This document shows, one piece after another, positions 27,483 to 35,885 of a stretch of DNA of 64,000 bases. Under the pieces are notes generated by a model, which did not search any database, was not told where the DNA came from, and saw nothing but the letters and a program-made list of their open reading frames with translations. The stretch lies in assembly GCA_934725575.1 (NCBI GenBank), contig CAKVCK010000008.1, positions 57,984 through 121,983 on the forward strand. Reading direction: 5' to 3'. How positions within the stretch are numbered: position 1 is the stretch's first letter; every line of letters begins with the position of its first letter. Both the position numbers and the translations under genes were made by a program. The DNA is from an uncultured Bacteroidales bacterium (GTDB taxonomy: Bacteria > Bacteroidota > Bacteroidia > Bacteroidales > UBA932).

Positions 27483-29735
27483 ATGAAAAGAACTTTGTTC
27501 TCAATTCTGGCTATGTGCGTGATGGTTAGCGCGCATAGCCAGGAATTTGTCAAGACGGATGCCTACAAATGGCAGGGAGACACCATCACACAGGGTGAAT
27601 TCTTCGCCACCGCTCCCAATGAATATGAAATCGTGTCCACATACTCAGCCCAGCCAGGCTTCCGGATGCCGATACAAAAGATGTGGAAGCTGAAGAATGA
27701 CATTTCCTCCTACCCTCGGCTTTCCACTGACAATCTTCTTCATAAAGCCATCTACAATATGGGGCTTGACGAGATGGTCAACGCGGTGGAGCCTGACACG
27801 ACACTGAGGACAGGAAAGGAATGGGCCGGAGTCTGGACACGCGATGTCAGCTATTCCATACTTCTGTCTATGGCTTATCTCCAGCCCGAGGCTTCCAGAA
27901 TTTCATTGCAAAAGAAGGTGGACTCTATGGGCAGGATCATCCAGGACACCGGCAGCGGTGGTGCGTGGCCGGTCTCCACAGACCGTGAGATCTGGTCCGT
28001 TGCCGCATACGAGGTTTACAAAGTGACCGGCGACAAGGAATGGCTACGGTTCATCTACCCGATCGTAAAGCGTTCGCTTGAGGATGATTACAAGTCCGTT
28101 TACGATGAAAGGACCGGGCTTGCCAAAGGTGAGACCTCGTTTATTGACTGGCGTGAGCAAAGCCATCCTAAATGGATGCAGTGCGCGGACATATTCAACA
28201 CTGAGACTCTCTCCACCTCAATCGTGCACTCACGTGCTTGGTACGTGCTTGGCGAGATGGCGGAGGAACTTGGCGACACTGAGACCGCTCGGAAGGCCAA
28301 GTCACAGGCCGGCAGAATCGCCCAGGCCGTCAACGAACATCTGTGGATGCCATCGAAAGGGTACTATGGAATGTACCTTTACGGCCGTGACAATCTGATA
28401 ATGAATCCACGGGCGGAGACCCTTGGAGAATCACTTGCCATTATGTGGGGCATCACAGACCGGGATCGCGCCAAGGCAATAACGGAGAACAATCCGACCA
28501 CACCTTTCGGCGTGGCGATCTTCTATCCGCAAATCGCTGATATGCCGGCATACCACAACAACGCGCTGTGGCCTTGGGTGGCCTCCTGGTGGGCTATGGC
28601 GAACGCCAAGGCTGGAAACGAGGACGGGGTTATGCAGGCGATCGGTTCAGTGTTCCGTCCGGCAGCCTTGTTCTGCACGAACAAGGAAAACTTCAACCTT
28701 GACAACGGAGACATCGCCACAAGACTGAATTCTTCGAATATGTTGTGGTGCCTTAGCGGAAATCTCGCGATCACCCACAAGATACTTTTCGGAATCGACT
28801 TCAGGAAAGACACTTTGGCTTTCCATCCATTTGTGCCGAAAGCTTTGGCGGGGACACGCACACTCCGTAACTTCAAATACCGTGGAGCGACACTCGACAT
28901 CACAGTGAAAGGCCACGGAGACAAGATTAAGGCATTCAAGGTGAACGGCAGGAAACAACAGGCTTTCATACTTGCCGAAAAGGCCCACGGGAAACTCAAC
29001 GTCGAAATCACGATGGACGACAATGACATTCCCGCTATGAAAGTGAACAATGTGGGGAACCGCAACGCTCCTCTGACCCCGATAACCTGGCTGGAGGGCA
29101 AGACACTTTGCTGGAATCCGATAGAATATATTCACCACTATGTAGTGCTCCGTGACGGGAAGCGGGTCGCAGAGACACGTTGCACGACATACGATGCGAC
29201 AATGCCAGGCGAGTACCAAGTGATCGGCGTGGACGGCAAAGGCTTTGAGGGATTCGCGTCCGAGCCACGCTCCACACGCCAACTTCTAAAGATCGAGCTT
29301 CCGGATGAGGGTACCACCGTTGAATCATCCGAGATAGCCCATAAACCAGACGGGCCGGTAAAAGGCTACACCGGAGCGGGATTTGTCGAGCTGGACAAGT
29401 CCTCCCCTGCCTTGAATATTCCTGTGAATATTGACGAGACCGGTGAATATTCCATATCATTCCGCTACGCCAATGGGAACGGCCCGGTGAACACCAAAAA
29501 CCGCTGCGCAGTCCGTACTTTGTCCGTTGACGGAAAAAGAATCGGAATCGTTGTGATGCCACAGAGAGGAAAGGGGAACTGGGACGACTGGGGCGTTACA
29601 AACCCTCTCAAAGTCCTCCTGCCACAAGGCACACACACCATAACCTTGGACTTCCGGCCGGAAAATGAGAATATGAACATCAAGACAAACCATTCGTTGA
29701 TCGATGATGTCCGTTTGACAAGGCTGCCTCAATAA
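27483..29735 (+). CDS. Exported six-hairpin glycosidase with C-terminal carbohydrate-binding-like domain
   Basis: A 750-residue secreted protein, signal peptide MKRTLFSILAMCVMVSAHSQ from ATG 27483; the frame runs in from 27459, but that part lacks a sensible start. Residues ~60-440 form an (alpha/alpha)6 toroid like MGH1/GH63-type or glycogen-debranching-type glycosidases: KEWAGVWTRDVSYSIL, TSFIDWREQSHP, NPRAETLGESLAIMWG and NNALWPWVASWWAM. The last ~110 residues (SEIAHKPDGPVKGYTGAGFVELD to the end) look like a CBM6/CBM35-type sugar-binding sandwich. It likely removes alpha-linked sugars from glycans in the periplasm. The exact GH family and substrate are not certain. Confidence 0.75.
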   Translation: MKRTLFSILAMCVMVSAHSQEFVKTDAYKWQGDTITQGEFFATAPNEYEIVSTYSAQPGFRMPIQKMWKLKNDISSYPRLSTDNLLHKAIYNMGLDEMVNAVEPDTTLRTGKEWAGVWTRDVSYSILLSMAYLQPEASRISLQKKVDSMGRIIQDTGSGGAWPVSTDREIWSVAAYEVYKVTGDKEWLRFIYPIVKRSLEDDYKSVYDERTGLAKGETSFIDWREQSHPKWMQCADIFNTETLSTSIVHSRAWYVLGEMAEELGDTETARKAKSQAGRIAQAVNEHLWMPSKGYYGMYLYGRDNLIMNPRAETLGESLAIMWGITDRDRAKAITENNPTTPFGVAIFYPQIADMPAYHNNALWPWVASWWAMANAKAGNEDGVMQAIGSVFRPAALFCTNKENFNLDNGDIATRLNSSNMLWCLSGNLAITHKILFGIDFRKDTLAFHPFVPKALAGTRTLRNFKYRGATLDITVKGHGDKIKAFKVNGRKQQAFILAEKAHGKLNVEITMDDNDIPAMKVNNVGNRNAPLTPITWLEGKTLCWNPIEYIHHYVVLRDGKRVAETRCTTYDATMPGEYQVIGVDGKGFEGFASEPRSTRQLLKIELPDEGTTVESSEIAHKPDGPVKGYTGAGFVELDKSSPALNIPVNIDETGEYSISFRYANGNGPVNTKNRCAVRTLSVDGKRIGIVVMPQRGKGNWDDWGVTNPLKVLLPQGTHTITLDFRPENENMNIKTNHSLIDDVRLTRLPQ

Positions 29736-29821
29736 GAGGCTGACGGAACGGTTATTGCAGGAGCATAGCGCAGGTGCGCCGCGGTGGCGCGCCATAATGT
29801 TGCACTAAAACTATAACTGTT

Positions 29822-29998
29822 ATGGCAAGTGACTCAAAAAAGTACGAATGCCTGCGCTGTGGCTGGATCTATGACCCCGCCGAGGGCGATCCTGATGGTG
29901 GCATAAAGCCCGGAACCCCGTTCAAAGACATCCCAAAGGACTGGAAATGCCCGGTCTGCGGAGCCTCGAAATCCGATTTCGCTGAATATTCGGAATAA
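29822..29998 (+). CDS. Rubredoxin
   Basis: A 58-residue reading frame starting MASDSKKYECLRCGWIYD. It has the two iron-binding pairs YECLRCG and CPVCGASKSDF that hold the single Fe(Cys)4 centre, and the central GTPFKDIPKDWKCP segment typical of rubredoxins. Length matches the family (52-60). Rubredoxin passes single electrons in oxygen or peroxide defence in anaerobes, commonly to rubrerythrin-type partners; none is adjacent here. It stands alone, 86 bases after the glycosidase gene and before a strong terminator. A weak promoter box TAATGTTG lies at 29792-29799. Confidence 0.95.
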   Translation: MASDSKKYECLRCGWIYDPAEGDPDGGIKPGTPFKDIPKDWKCPVCGASKSDFAEYSE

Positions 29999-30021
29999 GC
30001 GTTCCGCCGGACCGAATGAAT

Positions 30022-30062
30022 AAAGAGAAGAGGCAGGCTTCAAGTCGGCCTCTTCTCTTTTT
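30022..30062 (+). terminator. Rho-independent terminator after rubredoxin
   Basis: AAAGAGAAGAGGC (30022-30034) pairs perfectly with GCCTCTTCTCTTT (30048-30060), and the run of T continues to 30062. Confidence 0.85.
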
Positions 30063-30079
30063 GGAAAGGTAATTAACCG

Positions 30080-30117
30080 AAAAAGAGCCGGTTCGGATCA
30101 CTCCCAGCCGGCTCTTT
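30080..30117 (-). terminator. Rho-independent terminator for the FISUMP-like lipoprotein gene
   Basis: AAAGAGCCGG (30082-30091) pairs perfectly with CCGGCTCTTT (30108-30117). On the minus strand the stem is followed by a T run, and it lies 18 bases past the stop of the gene on that strand. Confidence 0.8.
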
Positions 30118-30134
30118 CATATTCATCAATATTA

Positions 30135-32237
30135 TTATTTGTCCCTTACGCAGCGGACCTGAAGGCCTTGGTTCTGGTCAACGCCATTGTCAGTAACTTT
30201 CGCTTCTGCCGTTTCAGACGTAAAGTACCAGAGCAAGAACTTACCATATCCGGCCTTTGCTCCCGTATCACCAGTCCAGACAAAAATTCTATTTGCCATA
30301 AGCACACTGGCCCCCGTCTTGGATAATTGGCCTGACGCAGCTAAGAATACATTCTGTTCTCCGTCAGAACACATTCTATAGGATTCAGACTTCCACTCCT
30401 TGCTGCCTCCCTTAGTCAGATTCAGGAACTCTTCAGTAGTAGGCATCCTCCATGTATTGGCAGGAAGGACCAAAGAGCAAGGATCAACCTCGTTAGGCTT
30501 GATGTCCGCATACGCAATTGCAGTTTCTTCCGGGCCATAAGCCTTACCGGAATATTTGAGCGAACTTTTCATTTCCTGTCCAAGGTCTATACCATAGCGG
30601 CTCTTCCACTTGAAGAACATTCCGACCTCCTTAGGCCCGGCGAATGTGTAGGCTCCATCCTTGACGGTCAGGTAACCAGGACTCCAAATCACAGAGAATC
30701 CCTCCGGCTTGGGAGCTGCGGCCTGAACCACGGTCTTGCCAGTGTTTTCACCGTTTACATAAATGGAAAGTACACGTTCGTCCGTGTTGCTTGTGTTCTC
30801 AGGAATAGCGAAATATACAACCGGATCAGACTTTGAGGCACTCTCTGTCATCGACAAACCGTCATTGCTCTTAACCTCGACAGGGACATCACTAAGATCC
30901 GTGTCAACATTGACTGTAAGATAGAACGCGGTGTGATCGTGCTTGGCAGGTGAGTGACCGGCATAGAAAGCATAGTTAGCGATAGCCGGCTGGACGAATG
31001 ACTCACCGGTGTACTTGCCGTTGATGAAGATCTTCCAAGTCTTGTCCTGTTTGCTCGTGTTAGCCTCCATCTTCTTGAACGTCACTGTCGTGACCTTCGG
31101 CGTGCAGCTTATCTCGGACACATCACCTACATCCGACAGAAGCTCAACCTTATAAAGCGCGAATTCGCCAGGATCTGTGACAACCTCAAGATTAAACTCC
31201 TTGTAACTGTCAAGAGTCTTCGGGGAATATGACACAAGACTCGGCTGCTTGATGTTCTTCACGCAGCGCACCGACGCCAGATTCGTGTTGGACAGGTCGT
31301 AGTAGATCATTGAATATTCATCACTTATCACATAAATCGAACGGTCACCCTCGTAGCTCTCTCCATCAAGCCAGTAAGCGCCATAGGAATTCTTCATCGA
31401 GATCGTCCCGTCCGTCTTGGACATCGTCCCGGCAAAAGGCAGGAAGAAATCACAGTTCTTGAAGCCCATACCTTTAACCCCATTCTGACTGTGCTCATTG
31501 TCAAGATCCTCTTGATAGTAAAGGTAATAAGCCTCCTCGTAGGTAGGAAGCCTGAGCCCCGGACCGACTTTCGCGCAAGGATCATCGGCCGGATCATTCT
31601 CCGGAATCGCTGCAAGATCAATCTTGACGCGGGACGGAGTGTAAGCCAGGCCGTCATAGGTGTCCGGCTCCGAGCTGACACCATAACTGCTACCTTTCTT
31701 GAAGTACAGTCCAGCGTCGGACATATTCTCGGCTATCGCAAACTTGCCGTCCTTCAGGGTGATGTTGCCTTTAGCCCAGTAGAAATCCTCGATCAGTACA
31801 AGAGCCGCGTCCTGAGTGGCCGAAGCGACCTCTTTCCAGACAACATCGGAAGAAGGCTCTTCATCATAGCTCTCGGGAGCCGGAGTGAAGGCTGCCTCGA
31901 TCGTGATCTTTCTGGAGTTCTCAGTGTAGTTTGCCGGAACGGAAATCTCGACAGCATCGGTCTTGGAGGTAATCTCAACAGGCTCACCGGTAGCGTCACC
32001 GACATTCACCCTGTACTTCCAGGCAAGGTATATAGGTTCGCTTGCCCTTGTCAGTTTCACGGTGTCAGCCTTGAACGAGAACTTGAAGGTTCCGCCATTG
32101 AATGAGATCGTCTCAGGGAAATCCGATTTTTCATAAGACGTGTGGACATATTCCACGCTGACTTCCTCCTTCCCGCAGGAGAGCAGCAACGCTGACAACG
32201 CCGTGGCCGCCAGCAAAGACATAACTTTTCTACTCAT
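30135..32237 (-). CDS. Large lipoprotein with two FISUMP-like modules
   Basis: A 700-residue surface or periplasmic lipoprotein, signal peptide with lipobox LLSC at residues 18-21. It carries the same module twice. The first copy (about 150-350) has WAKGNITLKDGKF, DPCAKVGPGLRLPTYEE, FFLPFAGTMSKTDGTISM and ASVRCVKN. The second (about 535-700) has WSPGYLTVKDGAY, DPCSLVLPANTWRMPTTEE, VFLAASGQLSKTGASVLM and LQVRCVRDK. The pattern (W..G, DPC, LPT.EE, A/G-G-LSKTG, VRCV) resembles the Fibrobacter succinogenes major paralogous domain (TIGR02145). Ig-like beta regions sit before and between the modules. Function is unknown; adhesion or glycan contact is possible. Confidence 0.75.
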   Translation of the reverse strand: MSRKVMSLLAATALSALLLSCGKEEVSVEYVHTSYEKSDFPETISFNGGTFKFSFKADTVKLTRASEPIYLAWKYRVNVGDATGEPVEITSKTDAVEISVPANYTENSRKITIEAAFTPAPESYDEEPSSDVVWKEVASATQDAALVLIEDFYWAKGNITLKDGKFAIAENMSDAGLYFKKGSSYGVSSEPDTYDGLAYTPSRVKIDLAAIPENDPADDPCAKVGPGLRLPTYEEAYYLYYQEDLDNEHSQNGVKGMGFKNCDFFLPFAGTMSKTDGTISMKNSYGAYWLDGESYEGDRSIYVISDEYSMIYYDLSNTNLASVRCVKNIKQPSLVSYSPKTLDSYKEFNLEVVTDPGEFALYKVELLSDVGDVSEISCTPKVTTVTFKKMEANTSKQDKTWKIFINGKYTGESFVQPAIANYAFYAGHSPAKHDHTAFYLTVNVDTDLSDVPVEVKSNDGLSMTESASKSDPVVYFAIPENTSNTDERVLSIYVNGENTGKTVVQAAAPKPEGFSVIWSPGYLTVKDGAYTFAGPKEVGMFFKWKSRYGIDLGQEMKSSLKYSGKAYGPEETAIAYADIKPNEVDPCSLVLPANTWRMPTTEEFLNLTKGGSKEWKSESYRMCSDGEQNVFLAASGQLSKTGASVLMANRIFVWTGDTGAKAGYGKFLLWYFTSETAEAKVTDNGVDQNQGLQVRCVRDK

Positions 32238-32265
32238 CAGTTAGTTCGTTAATATTCAACAGGTA

Positions 32266-32295
32266 CAAATATAGTCATTTTCAGAATATACCAAA
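32266..32295 (-). promoter_or_regulatory. Promoter for the FISUMP-like lipoprotein gene
   Basis: On the minus strand TTTG (32292-32295), an 18-base spacer, and TATATTTG (32266-32273) match the Bacteroidota promoter, 28 bases before the ATG at 32237. Confidence 0.7.
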
Positions 32296-32350
32296 TTTCG
32301 GCTTAACTATTGAATAATCACAAATATTCGTTAAATTGTGCAAAATATTC

Positions 32351-32953
32351 ATGAATATGAGAAAGACGATTACAATTGTTGCGATTGCGATGCTGACGCT
32401 TGGCATTTCATTATCCGCAGGGGCGCAGAACAAAAACAGATCAGCGGCCCAGGAAGCTCAGGAGCTGGAGAAGATCAAACGTGAGACCACCATCCTCAAA
32501 GAGGGCGACAAGGCGGCCGACTTCACCGGGAAGAAGTTCGCTGACGGCTCGTTCAAACTGGCAGATCAGAAGGGCAAGGTCGTAATGCTGCTTTTCTGGG
32601 GCAGCTGGTGTCCTCCTTGCAGGCACGAACTGAGACCAGAGAACCTTCCGGCCACCCTCAAGGAATTCAACGGCAATCCTGATTTCGTATTCCAGCCGAT
32701 CGCCTACAAGGACACGAAGGCGAGTCTTGAGAAGTTTTTCGCCGGCGAGGAAGGCAAGACAATCTATTCATACCTCAAGCCGCTGACGCTGGTCGATGAG
32801 GACAAGGGCATATTCGAGCTTTACGCGAAGTCGGGGGTTCCGCGCTGCGTGATCATCGGCAAGAACGGCATCATCGCTTACGTAGGGCTTGGGTCTTCTG
32901 AGGAAGGTCTCAAGGAGGTCGCAAAGACGCTTCGCAGGGAACTGGCGAAGTGA
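32351..32953 (+). CDS. TlpA-like thioredoxin-fold protein (exported)
   Basis: A 200-residue exported thiol oxidoreductase. The signal peptide is MNMRKTITIVAIAMLTLGISLSAGAQ; either ATG 32351 or 32357 may be used. The mature part has the redoxin entry GDKAADFTGKKFADG, the active site WGSWCPPCRHEL (CxxC), and the C-terminal cis-proline region SGVPRCVIIGKNG. TlpA-like proteins reduce disulfides or help cytochrome maturation in the periplasm. It is a single gene between a divergent lipoprotein gene and a converging flavoprotein gene, which starts 6 bases past its stop. A partner DsbD-type electron donor is not in view. Confidence 0.9.
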   Translation: MNMRKTITIVAIAMLTLGISLSAGAQNKNRSAAQEAQELEKIKRETTILKEGDKAADFTGKKFADGSFKLADQKGKVVMLLFWGSWCPPCRHELRPENLPATLKEFNGNPDFVFQPIAYKDTKASLEKFFAGEEGKTIYSYLKPLTLVDEDKGIFELYAKSGVPRCVIIGKNGIIAYVGLGSSEEGLKEVAKTLRRELAK

Positions 32954-32959
32954 CCTCAC

Positions 32960-34198
32960 TTATAGAACGGCGATAGATCGGGCGACAGTGTAGCCCATTG
33001 ACCAGGCGGCTTGCAGATTGAAGCCGCCTGTTATCGCGTCCACGTCAAGGACTTCTCCGGCAAAATAGAGGCCAGGATGGTTCTTGGACTCAAGGGTATT
33101 GAGGTTGATGTTGGAAAGGGCGACTCCGCCACAGGTGACGAACTCCTCCTTGAAGCGGCTTTTGCCACGGATCTGGTACTCGTCATTGATCAACATATTC
33201 ACAAGACGGTTCATTCCTTTGGATCCCAGTTCGGCCCAGCGGGCATCCTCACGGATTCCACACTTGGTGGCCAAGTAGGTCCATAGTCTTGACGGCAGTT
33301 CGGACGGATGGGTGTTGAGAATCTGTTTCTGAGGATTGTCTTTTGAAAGGGCAATGATTCTGTCACGGACATCCTGCTCGCCCGCGTCACCGAACCAGTT
33401 CACGGTGAGTGTGGCGGAATATTCATTTTCAGCGAGATAGCGGGCGGCATAAGAGGAGAGTTTCAGGATCGCGGGGCCGCTCATTCCCCAGTGTGTGATA
33501 AGAAGCGGGCCGGCGGCATTGAATTTCGTGCCGACCAAGGATGCGTTTGCATTATCTACTACAGTTCCCATCAGTTCACGCACGGGGCTGCCAGGGAGGT
33601 TGAAGGTGAAGAGGGACGGAACAGGTGGGACGATTTCAAGATCAAGGCCATCAAGCATTCCAAGGCCGGAAAGTTTCGGGCTGCCGCCGGTGGTGACGAC
33701 CACTATGTCTGCAAAGTATTCAAGCATTTTCGTCGCTTCGGCAGGCTCTGCGACCGAGATGGTGTAACCACCTTCAGGACGTGGGAATATTCCCGTAACT
33801 TTACGTTTTGTATGAAGCGTAACTCCGGCCTGTCGCATCCTTGCCTGCAAGGTGTTAACGATTTCCATCGCGTCCTGCGATGCCGGAAAAACGCAATGGT
33901 CTTCCTGAAGCACAAGCTTCACGCCTTCGTTCTCGAACCATTGCCAAGTACTTCGCTGATCAAAGGAACGGAAAAGCCGCTTCATAAGCTTGTCTCCACG
34001 AGGATAAGCGATTGACAGCGAAGATATTCCTTCAAAGGAATTTGTAAGGTTGCACCGCCCTCCCCCGGTGATCGCCACCTTCGCCAAAGCCGTCGTCCCC
34101 GCCTCGAACACATCCACCGAAGCGGAAGGCATCCTCCGTTTCAACTCAATGGCGCAGAAACACCCCGCCGCCCCGGCACCCACAATCGCAACTTTCAT
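32960..34198 (-). CDS. NAD(P)/FAD-dependent oxidoreductase, BaiN/HI0933 family
   Basis: A 412-residue flavoprotein. The dinucleotide motif VGAGAAGCFCAIELKRR opens the protein, TGGGRCNLTNS follows near residue 45, and the C-terminus has GGVALSNINLNTLESK and FAGEVLDVDAITGGFNLQAAWSMGYTVA, all typical of the HI0933/YhiN family. BaiN members reduce bile-acid intermediates, but most family members have no assigned substrate, so the bile-acid role should not be assumed. Residues ~148-155 (VAEPAEATK region) are encoded by a copy of the palindromic repeat, in the same frame as in MetH and TrmO. A TAGTTTTG promoter box lies 4 bases before the ATG. Confidence 0.88.
   Translation of the reverse strand: MKVAIVGAGAAGCFCAIELKRRMPSASVDVFEAGTTALAKVAITGGGRCNLTNSFEGISSLSIAYPRGDKLMKRLFRSFDQRSTWQWFENEGVKLVLQEDHCVFPASQDAMEIVNTLQARMRQAGVTLHTKRKVTGIFPRPEGGYTISVAEPAEATKMLEYFADIVVVTTGGSPKLSGLGMLDGLDLEIVPPVPSLFTFNLPGSPVRELMGTVVDNANASLVGTKFNAAGPLLITHWGMSGPAILKLSSYAARYLAENEYSATLTVNWFGDAGEQDVRDRIIALSKDNPQKQILNTHPSELPSRLWTYLATKCGIREDARWAELGSKGMNRLVNMLINDEYQIRGKSRFKEEFVTCGGVALSNINLNTLESKNHPGLYFAGEVLDVDAITGGFNLQAAWSMGYTVARSIAVL
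33732..33755 (-). repeat. Palindromic repeat copy inside the BaiN-type gene
   Basis: On the minus strand GGTCGCAGAGCCTGCCGAAG followed by CGAC, two changes from the family core. It encodes VAEPAEAT in the flavoprotein, at a surface-loop-like position between two beta strands. Confidence 0.7.
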
Positions 34199-34202
34199 AT
34201 TG

Positions 34203-34210
34203 CAAAACTA
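34203..34210 (-). promoter_or_regulatory. Promoter -7 box directly before the BaiN-type gene
   Basis: The minus strand reads TAGTTTTG (TAnnTTTG), with only four bases between it and the ATG at 34198, so a leaderless transcript is possible. No -33 TTTG at the right distance. Confidence 0.4.
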
Positions 34211-34265
34211 CACAAAATCCTTTGATTTTGATAAATGAATATAAATGTAGAACGAATCGATCGGA

Positions 34266-34434
34266 GCGGAGCGACGCAAGGGGTCTGGGGAATACGGTCC
34301 CCAGTGCCCCCACCGGGGGCTGTCACGTAGTGACTGGGGGGGTGAAAAAAAGCGCACGCAGTGCGGAGCGACGCAAGGGGTCTGGGGAATACGGTCCCCA
34401 GTGCCCCACCAGGGCTGTCCCGAAGGGACTGGGG
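34266..34434. repeat. Tandem structured repeat (two units) between divergent genes
   Basis: Two units with an identical 45-base block (34266-34310 and 34363-34407), 97 bases apart. Each unit shows CTGGGG...CCCCAG, then a C/G-rich hairpin (GCCCCC-ACC-GGGGGC in unit 1, GCCC/GGGC in unit 2), then a third hairpin: GTCAC-GTA-GTGAC in unit 1, GTCCC-GAA-GGGAC in unit 2. In the third hairpin an A-T pair is replaced by C-G on both sides, so pairing is kept. No reading frame is present. The repeat is much more GC-rich than its surroundings. Confidence 0.8.
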
Positions 34435-34446
34435 GTAGAAGGTATA

Positions 34447-34476
34447 TTATATGGCAAAATGAATTTTGCCATATAA
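34447..34476. other. Perfect inverted repeat overlapping the MATE promoter
   Basis: TTATATGGCAAAAT (34447-34460) and ATTTTGCCATATAA (34463-34476) are perfectly complementary over 14 bases with a 2-base loop. The right arm contains the TTTG of the promoter upstream of the MATE gene, so it could be a regulator site or cruciform as well as a terminator. Confidence 0.6.
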
Positions 34477-34495
34477 CATTTAGTGGATATCTTTG
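34465..34495 (+). promoter_or_regulatory. Promoter for the MATE exporter gene
   Basis: TTTG at 34465-34468, 19-base spacer, TATCTTTG at 34488-34495. The first ATG (34505) lies only 9 bases downstream, so either the mRNA has almost no leader or a later ATG such as 34538 is used. Confidence 0.7.
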
Positions 34496-34504
34496 TCAAG
34501 ATTT

Positions 34505-35881
34505 ATGGCATCAGGACAGAAAGACATACTCCTCGGGATGATCCGCCAGGGACTTCCGATGACACTCGGGCAGCAGATTCGGCTAACGATTCTGCTGAGT
34601 CTGCCTGCCATCGCCGCCCAGATCTCATCCGTACTGATGCAGTACATCGACGCCGGAATGGTCGGCCAACTTGGCGCGAACCAATCAGCGTCAATAGGTC
34701 TGGTCGCCACAACGACCTGGATAATGGGCGGATTCCAGTCCGGAGCCAGCTCGGGATTCTCAGTTCAGATCGCACACCTTTGCGGAGCGCAGGATTTCAA
34801 GGGGGCCAGAGCCGTGATGAGGCAAGGACTATCCACCGTGTTCATCATCGGCCTGGTTCTCGCCATTATAGGCGTGAGCATCAGCGGAGCGCTCCCCCAC
34901 TGGCTCGGCGGGACACCGGAGATCAATGAGGACGCATCGGAATATTTCCTTATATATTCAGCGTTCATTCCGATAGGCGCTGTCGGATGGGCCGCTAATT
35001 CAATGCTACAGGCCAGCGGCAACATGAAGATTCCGAGCCTGATGTACACCGGAATGTGCGGCCTTGATGTGGTGTTCAACTACATATTCATTTACATTTG
35101 TGAGATGGGAGTGGCTGGCGCGGCTCTGGGAACTGGTGCGGCGCAGGTCGTCACCTCATTATTCGTGATCTGGTATATTCTCAGACGCTCCAAGGAATTG
35201 AATATCAAAGGAGAGCAAGGCACGTTCGTTCCACGGCGCAAGACTGTGCGCAACGCTTGGGGCATCACTGCGCCGATGTGGCTCCAGAACATCATCATGC
35301 GAGGGTCGCACATCATGAGCACGATCATCGTGGCTCCGCTCGGCCCGATCTCCATCGCCGCCAACGCCCTGGCCATCATCGCCGAAAGCTTCTGTTACAT
35401 GCCAGGATACGGTATAGAGGAGGCCGCCACAACGCTTGTCGGCCAGAGTCTCGGGGCGAAACGCAAGGAAGTCGCCAAGCGGTTCTCGCAGATCACGATG
35501 ATGATGGCCGCGGGGATTATGACTCTGCTGGGAGCGCTGATGTTCATATTCGCGACTGAACTGATGATGCTGCTGAGCTCGGATCCGGATGTCATCGCCC
35601 TGGGAGCCAAGGTGTTGAGAATAGAGGCGTTCGCCGAGACCCTCTATGCGTTCTCGATCGCCGGCTACGGTTCCTGCGTCGGCGGAGGCGACACGCTCGT
35701 GCCGAGCGTGATGAACTTCGGAAGCATGTGGGTGATACGCATCGGACTGGCACTGATTTTGACACCTCGGATGGGACTCGTCGGCTATTGGGTGGCGATG
35801 TGCATCGAGCTGAATGTCCGCGGATTGCTGTTCTACTGGAGACTGCGCGGCGAGAAATGGATGAAACTAAAGATCACTTGA
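34505..35881 (+). CDS. MATE family efflux transporter
   Basis: A 458-residue inner-membrane exporter of the NorM/DinF type. Twelve hydrophobic segments are visible in two similar halves, starting with TILLSLPAIAAQISSVLMQYIDAGMVGQLG, the usual first helix of MATE proteins. The second half repeats it with AWGITAPMWLQNIIMRGSHIMSTIIVAPLG. MATE proteins swap Na+ or H+ for drugs or metabolites. The ATG 34505 gives about 20 residues before the first helix; ATG 34538 is an alternative. It ends 4 bases before a DUF3737 gene, an arrangement that suggests co-transcription. Substrate is unknown. Confidence 0.92.
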   Translation: MASGQKDILLGMIRQGLPMTLGQQIRLTILLSLPAIAAQISSVLMQYIDAGMVGQLGANQSASIGLVATTTWIMGGFQSGASSGFSVQIAHLCGAQDFKGARAVMRQGLSTVFIIGLVLAIIGVSISGALPHWLGGTPEINEDASEYFLIYSAFIPIGAVGWAANSMLQASGNMKIPSLMYTGMCGLDVVFNYIFIYICEMGVAGAALGTGAAQVVTSLFVIWYILRRSKELNIKGEQGTFVPRRKTVRNAWGITAPMWLQNIIMRGSHIMSTIIVAPLGPISIAANALAIIAESFCYMPGYGIEEAATTLVGQSLGAKRKEVAKRFSQITMMMAAGIMTLLGALMFIFATELMMLLSSDPDVIALGAKVLRIEAFAETLYAFSIAGYGSCVGGGDTLVPSVMNFGSMWVIRIGLALILTPRMGLVGYWVAMCIELNVRGLLFYWRLRGEKWMKLKIT

Positions 35882-35885
35882 GAAT

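Noticed and set aside
34266..34434. Possible CRISPR array
   Set aside because: Only two repeat units, the repeat is too long and self-complementary in several places, and no cas genes are present.
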